Below are positions 29,012 through 37,776 of a stretch of DNA of 64,000 bases, piece after piece. Source of the stretch: Neoalteromonas flava. Its GTDB lineage: Bacteria; Pseudomonadota; Gammaproteobacteria; Enterobacterales; Alteromonadaceae. A program made the translations under genes and the position numbers. The notes beneath the pieces are model-generated. The model saw nothing but the letters and a program-made list of their open reading frames with translations, searched no databases and was not told the origin of the DNA. The first letter of the stretch is position 1, and every line of letters starts with the position of its first letter. Location: assembly GCF_002807685.1 (NCBI RefSeq), contig NZ_PEAX01000003.1:807777-871776 (forward strand), given 5' to 3'.

Positions 29012-29470
29012 ATGAAGCTTCACAAAGCCTTAGTACCCGCTCTAATGCTTTTTACCCTTTTCGCTTGCAGCGAAGTCAAGCAAGGTGAAGGTGTTGGTAA
29101 GTACGGCATGATGGCCGACAACACACCCGAATACGCAGCTGTAATGTTTATGCACAGCATTTATCGTGATCCTTCGATTGATGCAGCATTAGCATTAAGC
29201 TCAGAGCGTATGTCGCGCCTGCTTAATAATTATCGTACCAACCGCAACGTACAACGACATGTCATCGGTTTAATGTATGACCAAGTTGAAGTCAGCCCCG
29301 AAGGCAGTGACAGTGTCGGTCGAACTGAGTTTGCTGACAGTGCCGAAGTCACGTTGTTTTTTACCGGTTTTTACAACGACGATAAGATTGATGAGTTACG
29401 GACAGTCGAACTAATCAAAGTTCGCGGTGATTGGAAAGTTGACAAGATCGAAGCAGATCCGTTCTTATAG
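29012..29470 (+). CDS. Putative lipoprotein of unknown function
   Basis: A 152-residue product with a signal peptide MKLHKALVPALMLFTLFACS and a lipobox LFAC, so probably lipid-anchored. The first in-frame start at 28973 lies in the cysK terminator; ATG 29012 is preferred. The body is an alpha+beta domain with EYAAVMFMHSIYRDPSIDAA and LMYDQVEVSPEG and ends LIKVRGDWKVDKIEADPFL, similar in look to periplasmic NTF2-like or DUF-type folds. I recognise no named family. It stands alone between the cysK terminator and the HMG-CoA reductase gene. Confidence 0.7.
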   Translation: MKLHKALVPALMLFTLFACSEVKQGEGVGKYGMMADNTPEYAAVMFMHSIYRDPSIDAALALSSERMSRLLNNYRTNRNVQRHVIGLMYDQVEVSPEGSDSVGRTEFADSAEVTLFFTGFYNDDKIDELRTVELIKVRGDWKVDKIEADPFL

Positions 29471-29579
29471 CGGCAATTTTGTCATCATCTAACAGTTGTA
29501 TGGACGATTATTACTTGTGTTTTTCTACAAAAAATGCAAATTTAACATTTAATTAACATGATGTAGGTAGGAGCATTAG

Positions 29580-30755
29580 ATGAGCGAAGATTTTCGTATT
29601 CCCCGCAGCGCGGACAATGACTACAGTGACGAGTGGGCGGAAAAACGTCGCGCGTTTCTAAAGGAAAAAACTGGCGCCGAGCTTACCCATACGGGTCAAT
29701 ACTCGATCAGTACTGACACACTGCCGGGCAACATTGAGAACTTTATCGGCATCGTGCAGATGCCAGTGGGTGTAGCAGGCCCAGTTCAAATTAACGGTGA
29801 GCACGCGAACGGGCTGTTTTACGTACCGCTAGCAACAACTGAAGGTACATTGGTTGCCAGCTACAGCCGCGGTATGCGAGTTATCAATGAATGTGGCGGA
29901 GTTAAAACTACTGTTGTTGAGCAATTTATGCAACGTGCTCCGGCGTTCATTTTTGCAGATGCACGCGAAGCGCGTGAGTTTGGCCAATGGGTGTGTGACA
30001 ACATGGACGGTATTTGTGCGGCAGCAGAAAGCACAACCAGTATCGGTAAATTAAAACACATACACCAATGGTCGGTAGCACGCATTCGTTATTTACGCTT
30101 CAACTACACTACCGGTGATGCTGCAGGCCAAAACATGGTAGGTAAAGCCACATTAGCCGCCTGTGAGTGGATCAAAGCGAATTATCCAGGCAAGTGCTTA
30201 TATTTACTTTCGGGCAATATGGATACCGATAAGAAACATTCACATCTAAACGTTTTGCATAGCCGTGGTAAACGAGTCATTGCAGAGATTACATTAAAGA
30301 AAGAAGTCCTCGAACGTATCATGAAAGTAGATACCAAGACCCTTGCAAAAGCCTCCGTATTGGCTAATACCGGTGCGATGATGGCGGGTGCAGCTTATAA
30401 TGGCCCGCACAGTGCAAATGGTATTGCCTCGCTATTCATTGCCACTGGGCAAGATGAAGCGAACGTGGTTGAATCTCATGCAGGTTTGCTGTCGCATGAG
30501 CTACTGGATAACGGTGACTTCTACATGGCAGTTACCCTCCCCTCACTGATTTGTGCTACTTATGGTGGTGGTACTGGATTACCAACTCAAAAAGAATGTC
30601 TAGAGCTTTTGGGTTGTTACGGCAAAGGCAAAGCCAACAAACTGGCTGAGATCGTTGCTGCAACAGTTTTAGCAGGTGATATATCACTGGCTTGTGCGGT
30701 AATCGCTGGTCATTGGGTATCAAGCCACGATAAGTACGGCCGTAACCGCACTTAA
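29580..30755 (+). CDS. Class I hydroxymethylglutaryl-CoA reductase
   Basis: A 391-residue HMG-CoA reductase (HMG-CoA to mevalonate, NADPH type). The four catalytic residues are identifiable: E88 in LATTEGTLVAS, K218 in GNMDTDKKHS, D292 in IATGQDEAN and H383 in SSHDKYGRNR near the C-terminus. DAAGQNM at 180-186 is the nucleotide-binding motif, and IGIVQMPVGVAGPV is the class signature. There is no membrane anchor. AGGAG sits six bases before the ATG. Most gammaproteobacteria make isoprenoids by the MEP route, so its role is not obvious; it may serve HMG-CoA turnover near leucine breakdown or a partial mevalonate route. No other mevalonate gene is in the window. It is a single-gene unit ending in a strong terminator. 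Confidence 0.92.
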   Translation: MSEDFRIPRSADNDYSDEWAEKRRAFLKEKTGAELTHTGQYSISTDTLPGNIENFIGIVQMPVGVAGPVQINGEHANGLFYVPLATTEGTLVASYSRGMRVINECGGVKTTVVEQFMQRAPAFIFADAREAREFGQWVCDNMDGICAAAESTTSIGKLKHIHQWSVARIRYLRFNYTTGDAAGQNMVGKATLAACEWIKANYPGKCLYLLSGNMDTDKKHSHLNVLHSRGKRVIAEITLKKEVLERIMKVDTKTLAKASVLANTGAMMAGAAYNGPHSANGIASLFIATGQDEANVVESHAGLLSHELLDNGDFYMAVTLPSLICATYGGGTGLPTQKECLELLGCYGKGKANKLAEIVAATVLAGDISLACAVIAGHWVSSHDKYGRNRT

Positions 30756-30779
30756 CTAGCCATTGCGCCTTAAACACCA

Positions 30780-30806
30780 ACGCCGACTTAGGTCGGCGTT
30801 TTTTGT
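30780..30806 (+). terminator. Rho-independent terminator of the HMG-CoA reductase gene
   Basis: AACGCCGAC (30780-30788), loop TTAG, GTCGGCGTT (30793-30801), then a T-run. It lies 24 bases after the stop codon. Confidence 0.9.
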
Positions 30807-30939
30807 GCTAAAAATATTCATTCCACTGTTTACAGTTATATCTTCTAAAGGCCTGTCTGTGTAACTTTCGGCGTTAGTTCAAAAGATTTTAATACGCTAA
30901 CAGCCCGGATCACAATATGGAAACGTATCATGCCAGGCG

Positions 30940-31635
30940 TTATTGATCCTTAGGCACAAAAACCGGCTCTGCAATAGTTTCATAGGAGCTCGGTTTATCA
31001 ATCGCTTGTGCAATCAGGCTTTGAGGTAACAAAGGTTGCTCGAGTAAAGCTGCAAAATATTCAACATCGGAAAACGTAGGGTCTAACCATGGCAGCAATG
31101 TTTCCACTGATTGTGGCAACATCAGTGGACTGGCTTTTTGGTGATAATGAGCGATTTTAGGGTGCGCAGGTGTGGTAATAATAGAGAAACTGACTTGGCC
31201 CTGAGGCCACTTACGATAAAGACCACCTAATACAATACAATGCCCTGCTTCTGCTCTAAAGTCAGTATATTGAACACCTTCAGCAGTCTTTTGACTTTCA
31301 CCAAACCCCGTCACCATGACTAAACAGCGTTGCTGTCGAAAAGAATGATAGCCTGCACTTCCTTTGACATTCAGCTTATCTGAACGAGTATTAAACGATG
31401 TATACCGGCTTGGTTTAAAACTGGAGCTACCATCTTCATTACGCACTTTATCAAGCAGCAACCACCAGGTTGCAGAGCACCACCTGGGTTGAATTTGATC
31501 TTGCAGTAGTATCCACACGTTTTGCGCAGCCCTGACAAACCGCTCAGGAGACGGATTTGGCGCAAAGGGTAACCCAAGCTGTTCGCACAAGCCACGCACG
31601 GCTTCATCGTCAGTAACATTTAAGCGACCACACAT
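30940..31635 (-). CDS. SRAP-type (YedK/HMCES-like) protein
   Basis: SRAP proteins form a covalent link through Cys2 to abasic sites in single-stranded DNA. This 231-residue member starts MCGRLNV, keeping catalytic C2. FNTRSDKL supplies the Asn, and GFGESQK supplies the Glu in the place of the usual GFYEW. The His is probably in AHYHQKASPLML, replacing the HxRMP motif. So the key residues are retained but the surrounding motifs differ from YedK. The gene overlaps the UbiA-family gene by 16 bases and is last in the fumA-rmuC-ubiA-SRAP string. Confidence 0.82.
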   Translation of the reverse strand: MCGRLNVTDDEAVRGLCEQLGLPFAPNPSPERFVRAAQNVWILLQDQIQPRWCSATWWLLLDKVRNEDGSSSFKPSRYTSFNTRSDKLNVKGSAGYHSFRQQRCLVMVTGFGESQKTAEGVQYTDFRAEAGHCIVLGGLYRKWPQGQVSFSIITTPAHPKIAHYHQKASPLMLPQSVETLLPWLDPTFSDVEYFAALLEQPLLPQSLIAQAIDKPSSYETIAEPVFVPKDQ

Positions 31636-32513
31636 AGCATGCCTCCCAACAATAATGGTGTTAGAACAGTACAGGCAACATTTAGCCCCAGTATTTTGGG
31701 TTGAATATTAAAATCACTTAATTTATTGAGGTTAATGGCAACCGCACAGCCAAGGAGCATCGGTATTAAGCCAATAAACGCAATTATAGGAACAGCTAAA
31801 AGCAAAAGGCACAGCACTAGGCAAGCAAGGCTAAGTAAAAATTCAACAACATAGGTAATAACACAAACGGATAACGTATTGTCGATCACCCAATGATTGC
31901 GACCTATTGCGGCATCCGCAGCGCGATCAGGGAATTGATTAAGAAGCAACAAATTATTACTTAAACCAGCGATTGCCAGAGCAGCAAACAGTATGGCTAA
32001 TGACTGCTCTTGCGCTATAGCCAGAAAGCTACCATATAAAACCACTAATCCAAACCCCAAGCCGGGAGCAATAAGACATAAAAGAGGATGCTGATTAATG
32101 AGTGGAGTATAAGTAAATATTAAAACGAGCCCCAAAATACCAAGGCCCGCTAAAATCAGCGATTGCGATGATGTTATCCATAAATAAAACCCGACCGCAG
32201 CGCCTACTAGCGCACAAAAAATAGCAAAATAAAGGGCTATTCGAGGACTAAACGCCTCCCGTTGCAATGTTCCACTACCGCCACTAAAGGGGGTTTTATG
32301 GGTAATGGTATCAAGCCCAGAAATATGATCACAATATTCATTGTGGGCATTGACCGCCATGTGTGCTGCCAGAGCAGCTACGCCGACTAACGCGAATCGC
32401 ACCCAGTCGATAAGCTGAGCCATCGCATTAAGAAGCCCGGCCAGAAACAGCAACAAACTGACCACCAAAACCAGAAATGGCGGTCTAGATACACCAATTA
32501 ATAGTTGTACCAT
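31620..32513 (-). CDS. UbiA family prenyltransferase
   Basis: A 297-residue integral membrane protein with about eight or nine hydrophobic helices. Both Asp-rich motifs of UbiA prenyltransferases are present: N58, D62 and D68 in NEYCDHISGLD, and N192, D196 and D200 in NQFPDRAAD. The form of the first motif resembles the MenA side of the family, which attaches a prenyl chain to an aromatic acid. The substrate cannot be read from sequence; no other quinone gene is adjacent. Its 3' end overlaps the SRAP gene by 16 bases. Confidence 0.85.
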   Translation of the reverse strand: MVQLLIGVSRPPFLVLVVSLLLFLAGLLNAMAQLIDWVRFALVGVAALAAHMAVNAHNEYCDHISGLDTITHKTPFSGGSGTLQREAFSPRIALYFAIFCALVGAAVGFYLWITSSQSLILAGLGILGLVLIFTYTPLINQHPLLCLIAPGLGFGLVVLYGSFLAIAQEQSLAILFAALAIAGLSNNLLLLNQFPDRAADAAIGRNHWVIDNTLSVCVITYVVEFLLSLACLVLCLLLLAVPIIAFIGLIPMLLGCAVAINLNKLSDFNIQPKILGLNVACTVLTPLLLGGMLCVVA

Positions 32514-32555
32514 TGCGAACGACCTTTCATTAAGGGTACAGCTGTTAGGTTTATC

Positions 32556-33977
32556 TTAATCGTCCTCTCCATCAGACAACAAATGTTTTGGTAGCTGTTT
32601 TGTCGGTTGCACGCCCATGCTTTTAAATTGTTCTACTTGACGTAATAAGTTCCCCTTGCCGCTACTTAACTTATTAAATGCCGCATCATAGGTCTTACTG
32701 GTTGTTTCCAATGACTTACCTAATTTTTCCATATCATTGATAAAGCCACTGAATTTGTCGTACAACTTTGCCGCCCGTTCGGCAATTGCTTGTGCATTTT
32801 GGTTTTGATATTCGTATTGCCAAATATTATTGATAGTGCGTAGTGCGACTAACAAATTAGTTGGGCTAACCAGCATGATATTATTCGCAAGCGCATAACT
32901 GACGATCTCAGGGTCGCTATCTACAGCCAATAAGAATGCCGGTTCAATCGGAATGAACATCAGTACGTAATCGAGAGTTTTCACCCCCTTTAAATTTTGA
33001 TAATCCTTTTTACCTAAACCCTTAATGTGCGCGCGCAATGAATTAACATGCTGCTTCAGAAAATCTTTACGGTGCTGCTCATCATCCGCGTTATGGTAGG
33101 CCTCATAGGCTACCAACGAAACTTTGGAATCGATAATAATGTCTTTTTCATTGGGAAGATGAACAATAACATCAGGTTGTCTGGCGCGCCCCTCTTCCGT
33201 CATAAGCGAAGTTTGTGTATCAAACTCAGAACCTTCACGCAGGCCACTTTGCTCCAGAATTTTTTCCAGGACGACTTCCCCCCAGTTGCCTTGTTGTTTG
33301 TTATCTCCCTTTAAGGCGCTGGTTAAAGCATTGGCTTCTGCGGTAATGCGCTGATTAAGCTCTTTTAAGCTTAGTATTTCAGTTTTCAAAGAAGCTCGCT
33401 CTTGCCCCTCTTTTATATACGCATCTGAAACTTGTTTTTTAAACCCTTCAATTTGTTCTTTTAAGGGTGCCAAAAGGCCATCGAGACCGCTTTTATTTAC
33501 CTTTGCAAAACTTTCGCTTTTTTGTTCAAAAATACGATTTGCCAGATTTTCAAACTGAGTTTGCATGCGCGCTTCAGCCTGCTGCAATAATTCTAGTTTT
33601 TCTGCAGCAGCTTGCTCGTTAGCCAGCAAAGTCGCTATTCTCGACTCATAGTGCGCCTTTTGTTGCGCTTGCTGTTCGCGGACATCATCCAACGTTCTGA
33701 TCAATTTTTGATATTCAACTTCAACTTTTTCGTAACCCGCACAACGCTGGGTGAGTTGGATCACTTGGTGCTCAAAATTGTTCGCCGCTTGACGGATATT
33801 GTTCAGATCCTCAAGCTGTTCTTCCCGTTGTGTCAGTTGATCCTGTAAGCGTTCTAATTGCCACTGTTGCTGGGCATATTTACTGCGTGATTGATATCCA
33901 AATACGATAAATCCAATAAGCAAAAGTCCGACAGCGGCAAACACAAGTCCGGCTTGCAAAAATGATATTTCGAACAC
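32556..33977 (-). CDS. rmuC: DNA recombination protein RmuC
   Basis: RmuC limits inversion between short inverted repeats. The product is 473 residues (E. coli 475). It has a single N-terminal transmembrane helix (LQAGLVFAAVGLLLIG), a long coiled coil rich in Gln/Glu/Leu/Arg over about residues 30-170, and the RmuC domain with GNWGEVVLEKILEQSGLREG, DVIVHLPNEKDIIIDSK and MFIPIEPAFL. The open frame reaches a TTG at 34022, but that lies inside the fumA terminator hairpin; GTG 33977 with AGGAG five bases upstream is the better start. Confidence 0.92.
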   Translation of the reverse strand: MFEISFLQAGLVFAAVGLLLIGFIVFGYQSRSKYAQQQWQLERLQDQLTQREEQLEDLNNIRQAANNFEHQVIQLTQRCAGYEKVEVEYQKLIRTLDDVREQQAQQKAHYESRIATLLANEQAAAEKLELLQQAEARMQTQFENLANRIFEQKSESFAKVNKSGLDGLLAPLKEQIEGFKKQVSDAYIKEGQERASLKTEILSLKELNQRITAEANALTSALKGDNKQQGNWGEVVLEKILEQSGLREGSEFDTQTSLMTEEGRARQPDVIVHLPNEKDIIIDSKVSLVAYEAYHNADDEQHRKDFLKQHVNSLRAHIKGLGKKDYQNLKGVKTLDYVLMFIPIEPAFLLAVDSDPEIVSYALANNIMLVSPTNLLVALRTINNIWQYEYQNQNAQAIAERAAKLYDKFSGFINDMEKLGKSLETTSKTYDAAFNKLSSGKGNLLRQVEQFKSMGVQPTKQLPKHLLSDGEDD

Positions 33978-33989
33978 AAAGTCTCCTAA

Positions 33990-34014
33990 TAAAAAAGGCA
34001 AGCCAGCGCTTGCC
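33990..34014 (-). terminator. Rho-independent terminator of fumA
   Basis: GGCAAGC and GCTTGCC (33997-34003 and 34008-34014) with a four-base loop are followed on the minus strand by TTTTTTATTAG. The stem lies just after the fumA stop and before the rmuC ribosome-binding site, so rmuC is probably reached by readthrough or has its own promoter. Confidence 0.8.
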
Positions 34015-34025
34015 TCATCCAACGA

Positions 34026-35555
34026 TTAAGCTTTTAATTTGCTGTCCAGTTCAGCGATCTTAGCTTTCCATATTGCAGGGCCGGTTTGGTGTGCATTGTT
34101 GCCATCACTATCCACAGCGACAGTTACCGGCATATCTTCCACTTCAAATTCATAAATTGCTTCCATTCCAAGATCTTCAAATGCCACAACGCGCGCTTTT
34201 TTAATCGCTTTAGAAACCAAATAAGCAGCACCACCAACGGCCATGAGATAAACAGATTGATGCTTCGCAATGCTATCTACCGTCGCTTGACCACGTTCCG
34301 CTTTGCCGATCATGCCAAGAATACCGGTTTTCTCCAGCATCATGTCAGTGAATTTGTCCATGCGCGTGGCAGTCGTAGGCCCTGCTGGCCCTACAACTTC
34401 GTCACCGACTGCATCAACAGGGCCTACGTAATAAATAAATTTATTCGCGAGATCAACGCCTTCAGGTAAACCCTCGCCGCTCTCTAACATGGTTTGAATA
34501 CGCTTATGAGCGGCATCTCGACCAGTGAGCATTTTGCCTGACAAAAGAACGGTCTCTCCCACCTTCCACTCTTTGACATCTTCTTTAGTCACAGTATCTA
34601 GATTAACACGGCGAGTATTTTCACCCACTTCCCAAGTCACTTCAGGCCATTCTTCAAGCTTGGGCGCACGCAATTCAGCAGGCCCACTGCCATCCAAGAC
34701 AAAGTGCGCATGGCGAGTGGCAGCACAGTTGGGGATCATTGCAACTGGTTTAGACGCCGCATGCGTCGGTACCGACTTAATCTTAATATCCACGACTGTT
34801 GTTAGGCCGCCTAAGCCCTGCGCGCCAATGCCCAAATTATTCACTTTTTCGAAAATATCCAGACGCAACTTTTCTTCTGTTGTTTGCGCGCCACGCTCCA
34901 TGAGTTCTTGGATATCAACGGGATCCATTAGGCTTTCTTTGGCTAACACTGCGGCTTTTTCTGCCGTTCCACCGATGCCTATGCCCAACATTCCTGGAGG
35001 ACACCAACCGGCTCCCATGGTGGGCAGGGTTTTTACTACCCATTCCGCAATATCATCGCTAGGGTTCAACATCACCATTTTAGATTTGTTTTCTGAACCA
35101 CCGCCTTTAGCCGCAATCATAATTTCAACATTTTCACCTGGTACAGTATCAATATGGACCACCGCTGGTGTGTTGTCCTTGGTGTTTTTTCGTGCACCTG
35201 CTGGATCAGAAACAATCGATGCGCGTAACGGATTATCTGGATTCAAATAAGCACGGCGTGTCCCTTCATCGACCATTTCCTGAATCGTCATGTCCGTTTT
35301 ATCCCATGTAACGCCCATCCCGATCTTAACAAAACAGGTAACGATCCCGGTATCCTGACAAATAGGGCGTTTACCCTCAGCAGACATTCTTGAATTAATC
35401 AGTATTTGCGCCATTGCATCTTTTGCGGCTTGGCTTTCTTCCTTAATATAAGCCTGCTCTACCGCTTTAATGTAGTCCAATGGGTGGTAATAGGAGATAA
35501 ATTGCAGGGCATCTTCAATACTATCAATCAAATCTTGCTGACGAATTACAGTCAT
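34026..35555 (-). CDS. fumA: Fumarate hydratase class I
   Basis: Oxygen-sensitive [4Fe-4S] fumarase of the TCA cycle, fumarate to malate. The 509-residue product has the FumA/FumB layout: the N-terminal alpha domain with KRPICQDTGIVTCFVK and the Fe-S cysteines (PICQDT, GWCPPGMLG, PNCAATRH) and the C-terminal beta domain with GRDAAHKRIQ, GPAGPTTATRMDKFTD and IGKAERG. AGAGGA lies about five bases before the ATG. It is divergent from pabB. A hairpin terminator follows. Confidence 0.95.
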   Translation of the reverse strand: MTVIRQQDLIDSIEDALQFISYYHPLDYIKAVEQAYIKEESQAAKDAMAQILINSRMSAEGKRPICQDTGIVTCFVKIGMGVTWDKTDMTIQEMVDEGTRRAYLNPDNPLRASIVSDPAGARKNTKDNTPAVVHIDTVPGENVEIMIAAKGGGSENKSKMVMLNPSDDIAEWVVKTLPTMGAGWCPPGMLGIGIGGTAEKAAVLAKESLMDPVDIQELMERGAQTTEEKLRLDIFEKVNNLGIGAQGLGGLTTVVDIKIKSVPTHAASKPVAMIPNCAATRHAHFVLDGSGPAELRAPKLEEWPEVTWEVGENTRRVNLDTVTKEDVKEWKVGETVLLSGKMLTGRDAAHKRIQTMLESGEGLPEGVDLANKFIYYVGPVDAVGDEVVGPAGPTTATRMDKFTDMMLEKTGILGMIGKAERGQATVDSIAKHQSVYLMAVGGAAYLVSKAIKKARVVAFEDLGMEAIYEFEVEDMPVTVAVDSDGNNAHQTGPAIWKAKIAELDSKLKA

Positions 35556-35673
35556 GGTGTCCTCTGTACTCAGTGGTTAAATCACAAAATTTCATGGTGA
35601 ATTAGATTAGGCAAACAGTATACTACCTTGAACGGTGGTATTGCACTAACTGCACCTAAGACTTAAGTAGAAA

Positions 35674-37047
35674 ATGGATAAAAAAGCGTACATCATCAGC
35701 CAATTAGATATCCCCTCAGCATTCTCTGCTGAAACCCTGTTTGCCCATTTTTCCGAGCAACCATGGTCAATGCTTTTTGACAGTGCTGGTCACGCTGACG
35801 AGGATAATCGTTTTGATATTTTACTGCACTCACCAGTGAAAACGATTGTTACGACTCAAACCACGACCATAATTGCAGATACTGACGAAAACAACGAAGA
35901 TGTTTCAGAAAATGATCCCATCACCATTGCACAGAATACGCACCGAGACTTTGTTGAAAATATTACGTTTAATGACCCAACGTTAGCGCAGCAATTACCC
36001 TTCTTGGTAGGGATCGCAGGTGCATTTAGCTATGATTTGGGTCGTCATTTTGAATACTTACCTACGCCTTTCGCGCATACTCTTGATTGCCCTGACATGG
36101 CACTTGGCGTATACGACCGCTCACTGATATATGATCGGTTAACCCAACGATGGTTTGAATGCCGACCAAAAAATTCCCCACCATTTCAGCTTCGTGACAC
36201 TTTACCTGAATGGTCTGCATTTGAGTTGACAGAGCAATGGCGCGCAAATACCACTGAGCAGGAATACAAAAATAAGCTGGCTAGGATCCATGACTATTTA
36301 GTAGCTGGCGATTGCTATCAAGTCAATTTCGCCCAGCGATTTAGTGCCCGCTACGACGGCAGTGAATATCAAGCTTACTTGCGCTTACGCGAAGCAAACC
36401 GAGCGCCCTACTCAGTATTTATGCGCTTGCCGACTTGCTGTATCTTGAGTATTTCACCTGAACGTTTTCTTTCGGTTCAAAACAACCATGTTGAAACCAA
36501 ACCAATCAAGGGTACGCGTCCACGCAGTCATGATCCTGTTGTTGATCAACGACTCGCCACTGAGTTATTAAATTCAGAAAAGGACCGAGCAGAAAATCTC
36601 ATGATTGTAGATTTACTGCGCAATGACATTTCCAAACATTGTCAACCCAACTCGGTACAGGTTCCCTCCCCCTTTGCGCTTGAAAGCTACGCTGCGGTGC
36701 ATCACATGGTGTCGACTGTTGTAGGTGAATTAAACCCAAGTTCTTCACCTTTTGAGTTACTACGCGATGCCTTTCCCGGAGGCTCGATTACCGGCGCACC
36801 GAAAGTACGCGCGATGCAGATCATCGATGAATTGGAAAATTCACCACGCAGTATTTATTGTGGCAGTATGGGCTATTTTGGCGCGCAGAATGACATGGAT
36901 ACGAGTATCTGTATTCGCACAGTGCTAGCGTGTAACGGTGAATTACATTGCTGGGCTGGTGGCGGGATTGTTTTAGACTCCGACCCAACCGCCGAGTATC
37001 AAGAGAGTCTGGACAAAGTAAATAAAATTTTACCGGTTTTACAATGA
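35674..37047 (+). CDS. pabB: Aminodeoxychorismate synthase component I
   Basis: PabB converts chorismate and ammonia from PabA into 4-amino-4-deoxychorismate for folate synthesis. The 457-residue length is close to E. coli PabB (453). Conserved segments include YQVNFAQRFSA, CCILSISPERFLS, the KPIKGTRPR motif (with the lysine of the active site), DLLRNDISKHC, AFPGGSITGAPKVRAMQIIDELE and CIRTVLACNG. Its stop overlaps the nudL start as ATGA. It is divergent from fumA. Confidence 0.94.
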   Translation: MDKKAYIISQLDIPSAFSAETLFAHFSEQPWSMLFDSAGHADEDNRFDILLHSPVKTIVTTQTTTIIADTDENNEDVSENDPITIAQNTHRDFVENITFNDPTLAQQLPFLVGIAGAFSYDLGRHFEYLPTPFAHTLDCPDMALGVYDRSLIYDRLTQRWFECRPKNSPPFQLRDTLPEWSAFELTEQWRANTTEQEYKNKLARIHDYLVAGDCYQVNFAQRFSARYDGSEYQAYLRLREANRAPYSVFMRLPTCCILSISPERFLSVQNNHVETKPIKGTRPRSHDPVVDQRLATELLNSEKDRAENLMIVDLLRNDISKHCQPNSVQVPSPFALESYAAVHHMVSTVVGELNPSSSPFELLRDAFPGGSITGAPKVRAMQIIDELENSPRSIYCGSMGYFGAQNDMDTSICIRTVLACNGELHCWAGGGIVLDSDPTAEYQESLDKVNKILPVLQ

Positions 37048-37616
37048 CTGCCGATGAGTTTCTGACCCTGTTTCATCATACAAGACGCATAACTGCTGAA
37101 GCTGACTTTCCGTTGCGACATGCCGGCAAACCTGCTGGCGTACTGTTACCGCTAATCACCCATGAAAGTGGGCTTAACTTATTACTCACCCGCAGGGCTA
37201 CTCATTTACGCCATCACCCCGGTCAGATAAGCTTTCCTGGGGGACGTCAGGAAGACGACGACACCGATGCTATCGCAGCAGCTTTGCGCGAGACACATGA
37301 GGAAATTGGTATCCCACCACAACAAGTCAACATTATTGGCCAATTGCCCGACTATAGGACGATCAGCGGTTACGTTATGCAACCAGTGATCGGGTTTGTC
37401 CCACCTGGCATCGACTTAACACTGGATGAAAACGAAGTCTGTAACGCGTTTGAAGTTCCTCTCGAGCATGTGCTAAACAAGGAAAACTATTTAATTCATT
37501 GGGTGAATCGGCAGCAGCGCAATATGCCAGTCTATTTTATTCCCTACGGTGATTTGTATATTTGGGGAGCGACCGCCGCTATATTGCGTACTCTAGCGAA
37601 CCACATCTATGAGTAA
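37044..37616 (+). CDS. nudL: Nudix hydrolase, CoA pyrophosphatase type
   Basis: A 190-residue Nudix protein (E. coli NudL 192) that probably cuts CoA and its derivatives to 4'-phosphopantetheine and 3',5'-ADP. The Nudix box reads FPGGRQEDDDTDAIAAALRE, then THEEIGI. The segment RRATHLRHHPGQISFPGG is typical of CoA-specific members. It overlaps pabB by four bases, a common gene order in gammaproteobacteria, and ends well before sdaA. Confidence 0.92.
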   Translation: MTADEFLTLFHHTRRITAEADFPLRHAGKPAGVLLPLITHESGLNLLLTRRATHLRHHPGQISFPGGRQEDDDTDAIAAALRETHEEIGIPPQQVNIIGQLPDYRTISGYVMQPVIGFVPPGIDLTLDENEVCNAFEVPLEHVLNKENYLIHWVNRQQRNMPVYFIPYGDLYIWGATAAILRTLANHIYE

Positions 37617-37776
37617 TTAAACCAGCACTACGTCGATTTATGCGTTTCCTCAACTTGCATAAACTTTTCTTTACAATTGATTAACCTGTCTAATTCGAAG
37701 CATTAGGAATTTTGACTTGAGACAGCTAACATTGAGCGCATAATAACGACTTTTACATTCCTTAATAGGCGCAGTG

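Noticed and set aside
24238-32513. A prenylation cluster formed by the ICMT-like protein, HMG-CoA reductase and UbiA protein
   Set aside because: The genes are 1 to 5 kb apart, on different strands and separated by unrelated genes and terminators; nothing links them beyond names.
32556-34022. RmuC starting at TTG 34022
   Set aside because: This start lies inside the fumA terminator hairpin; GTG 33977 has an AGGAG site at the right distance.
34525-35250. 241-codon plus-strand frame within fumA
   Set aside because: Shadow of the highly conserved fumarase on the opposite strand; no independent support.
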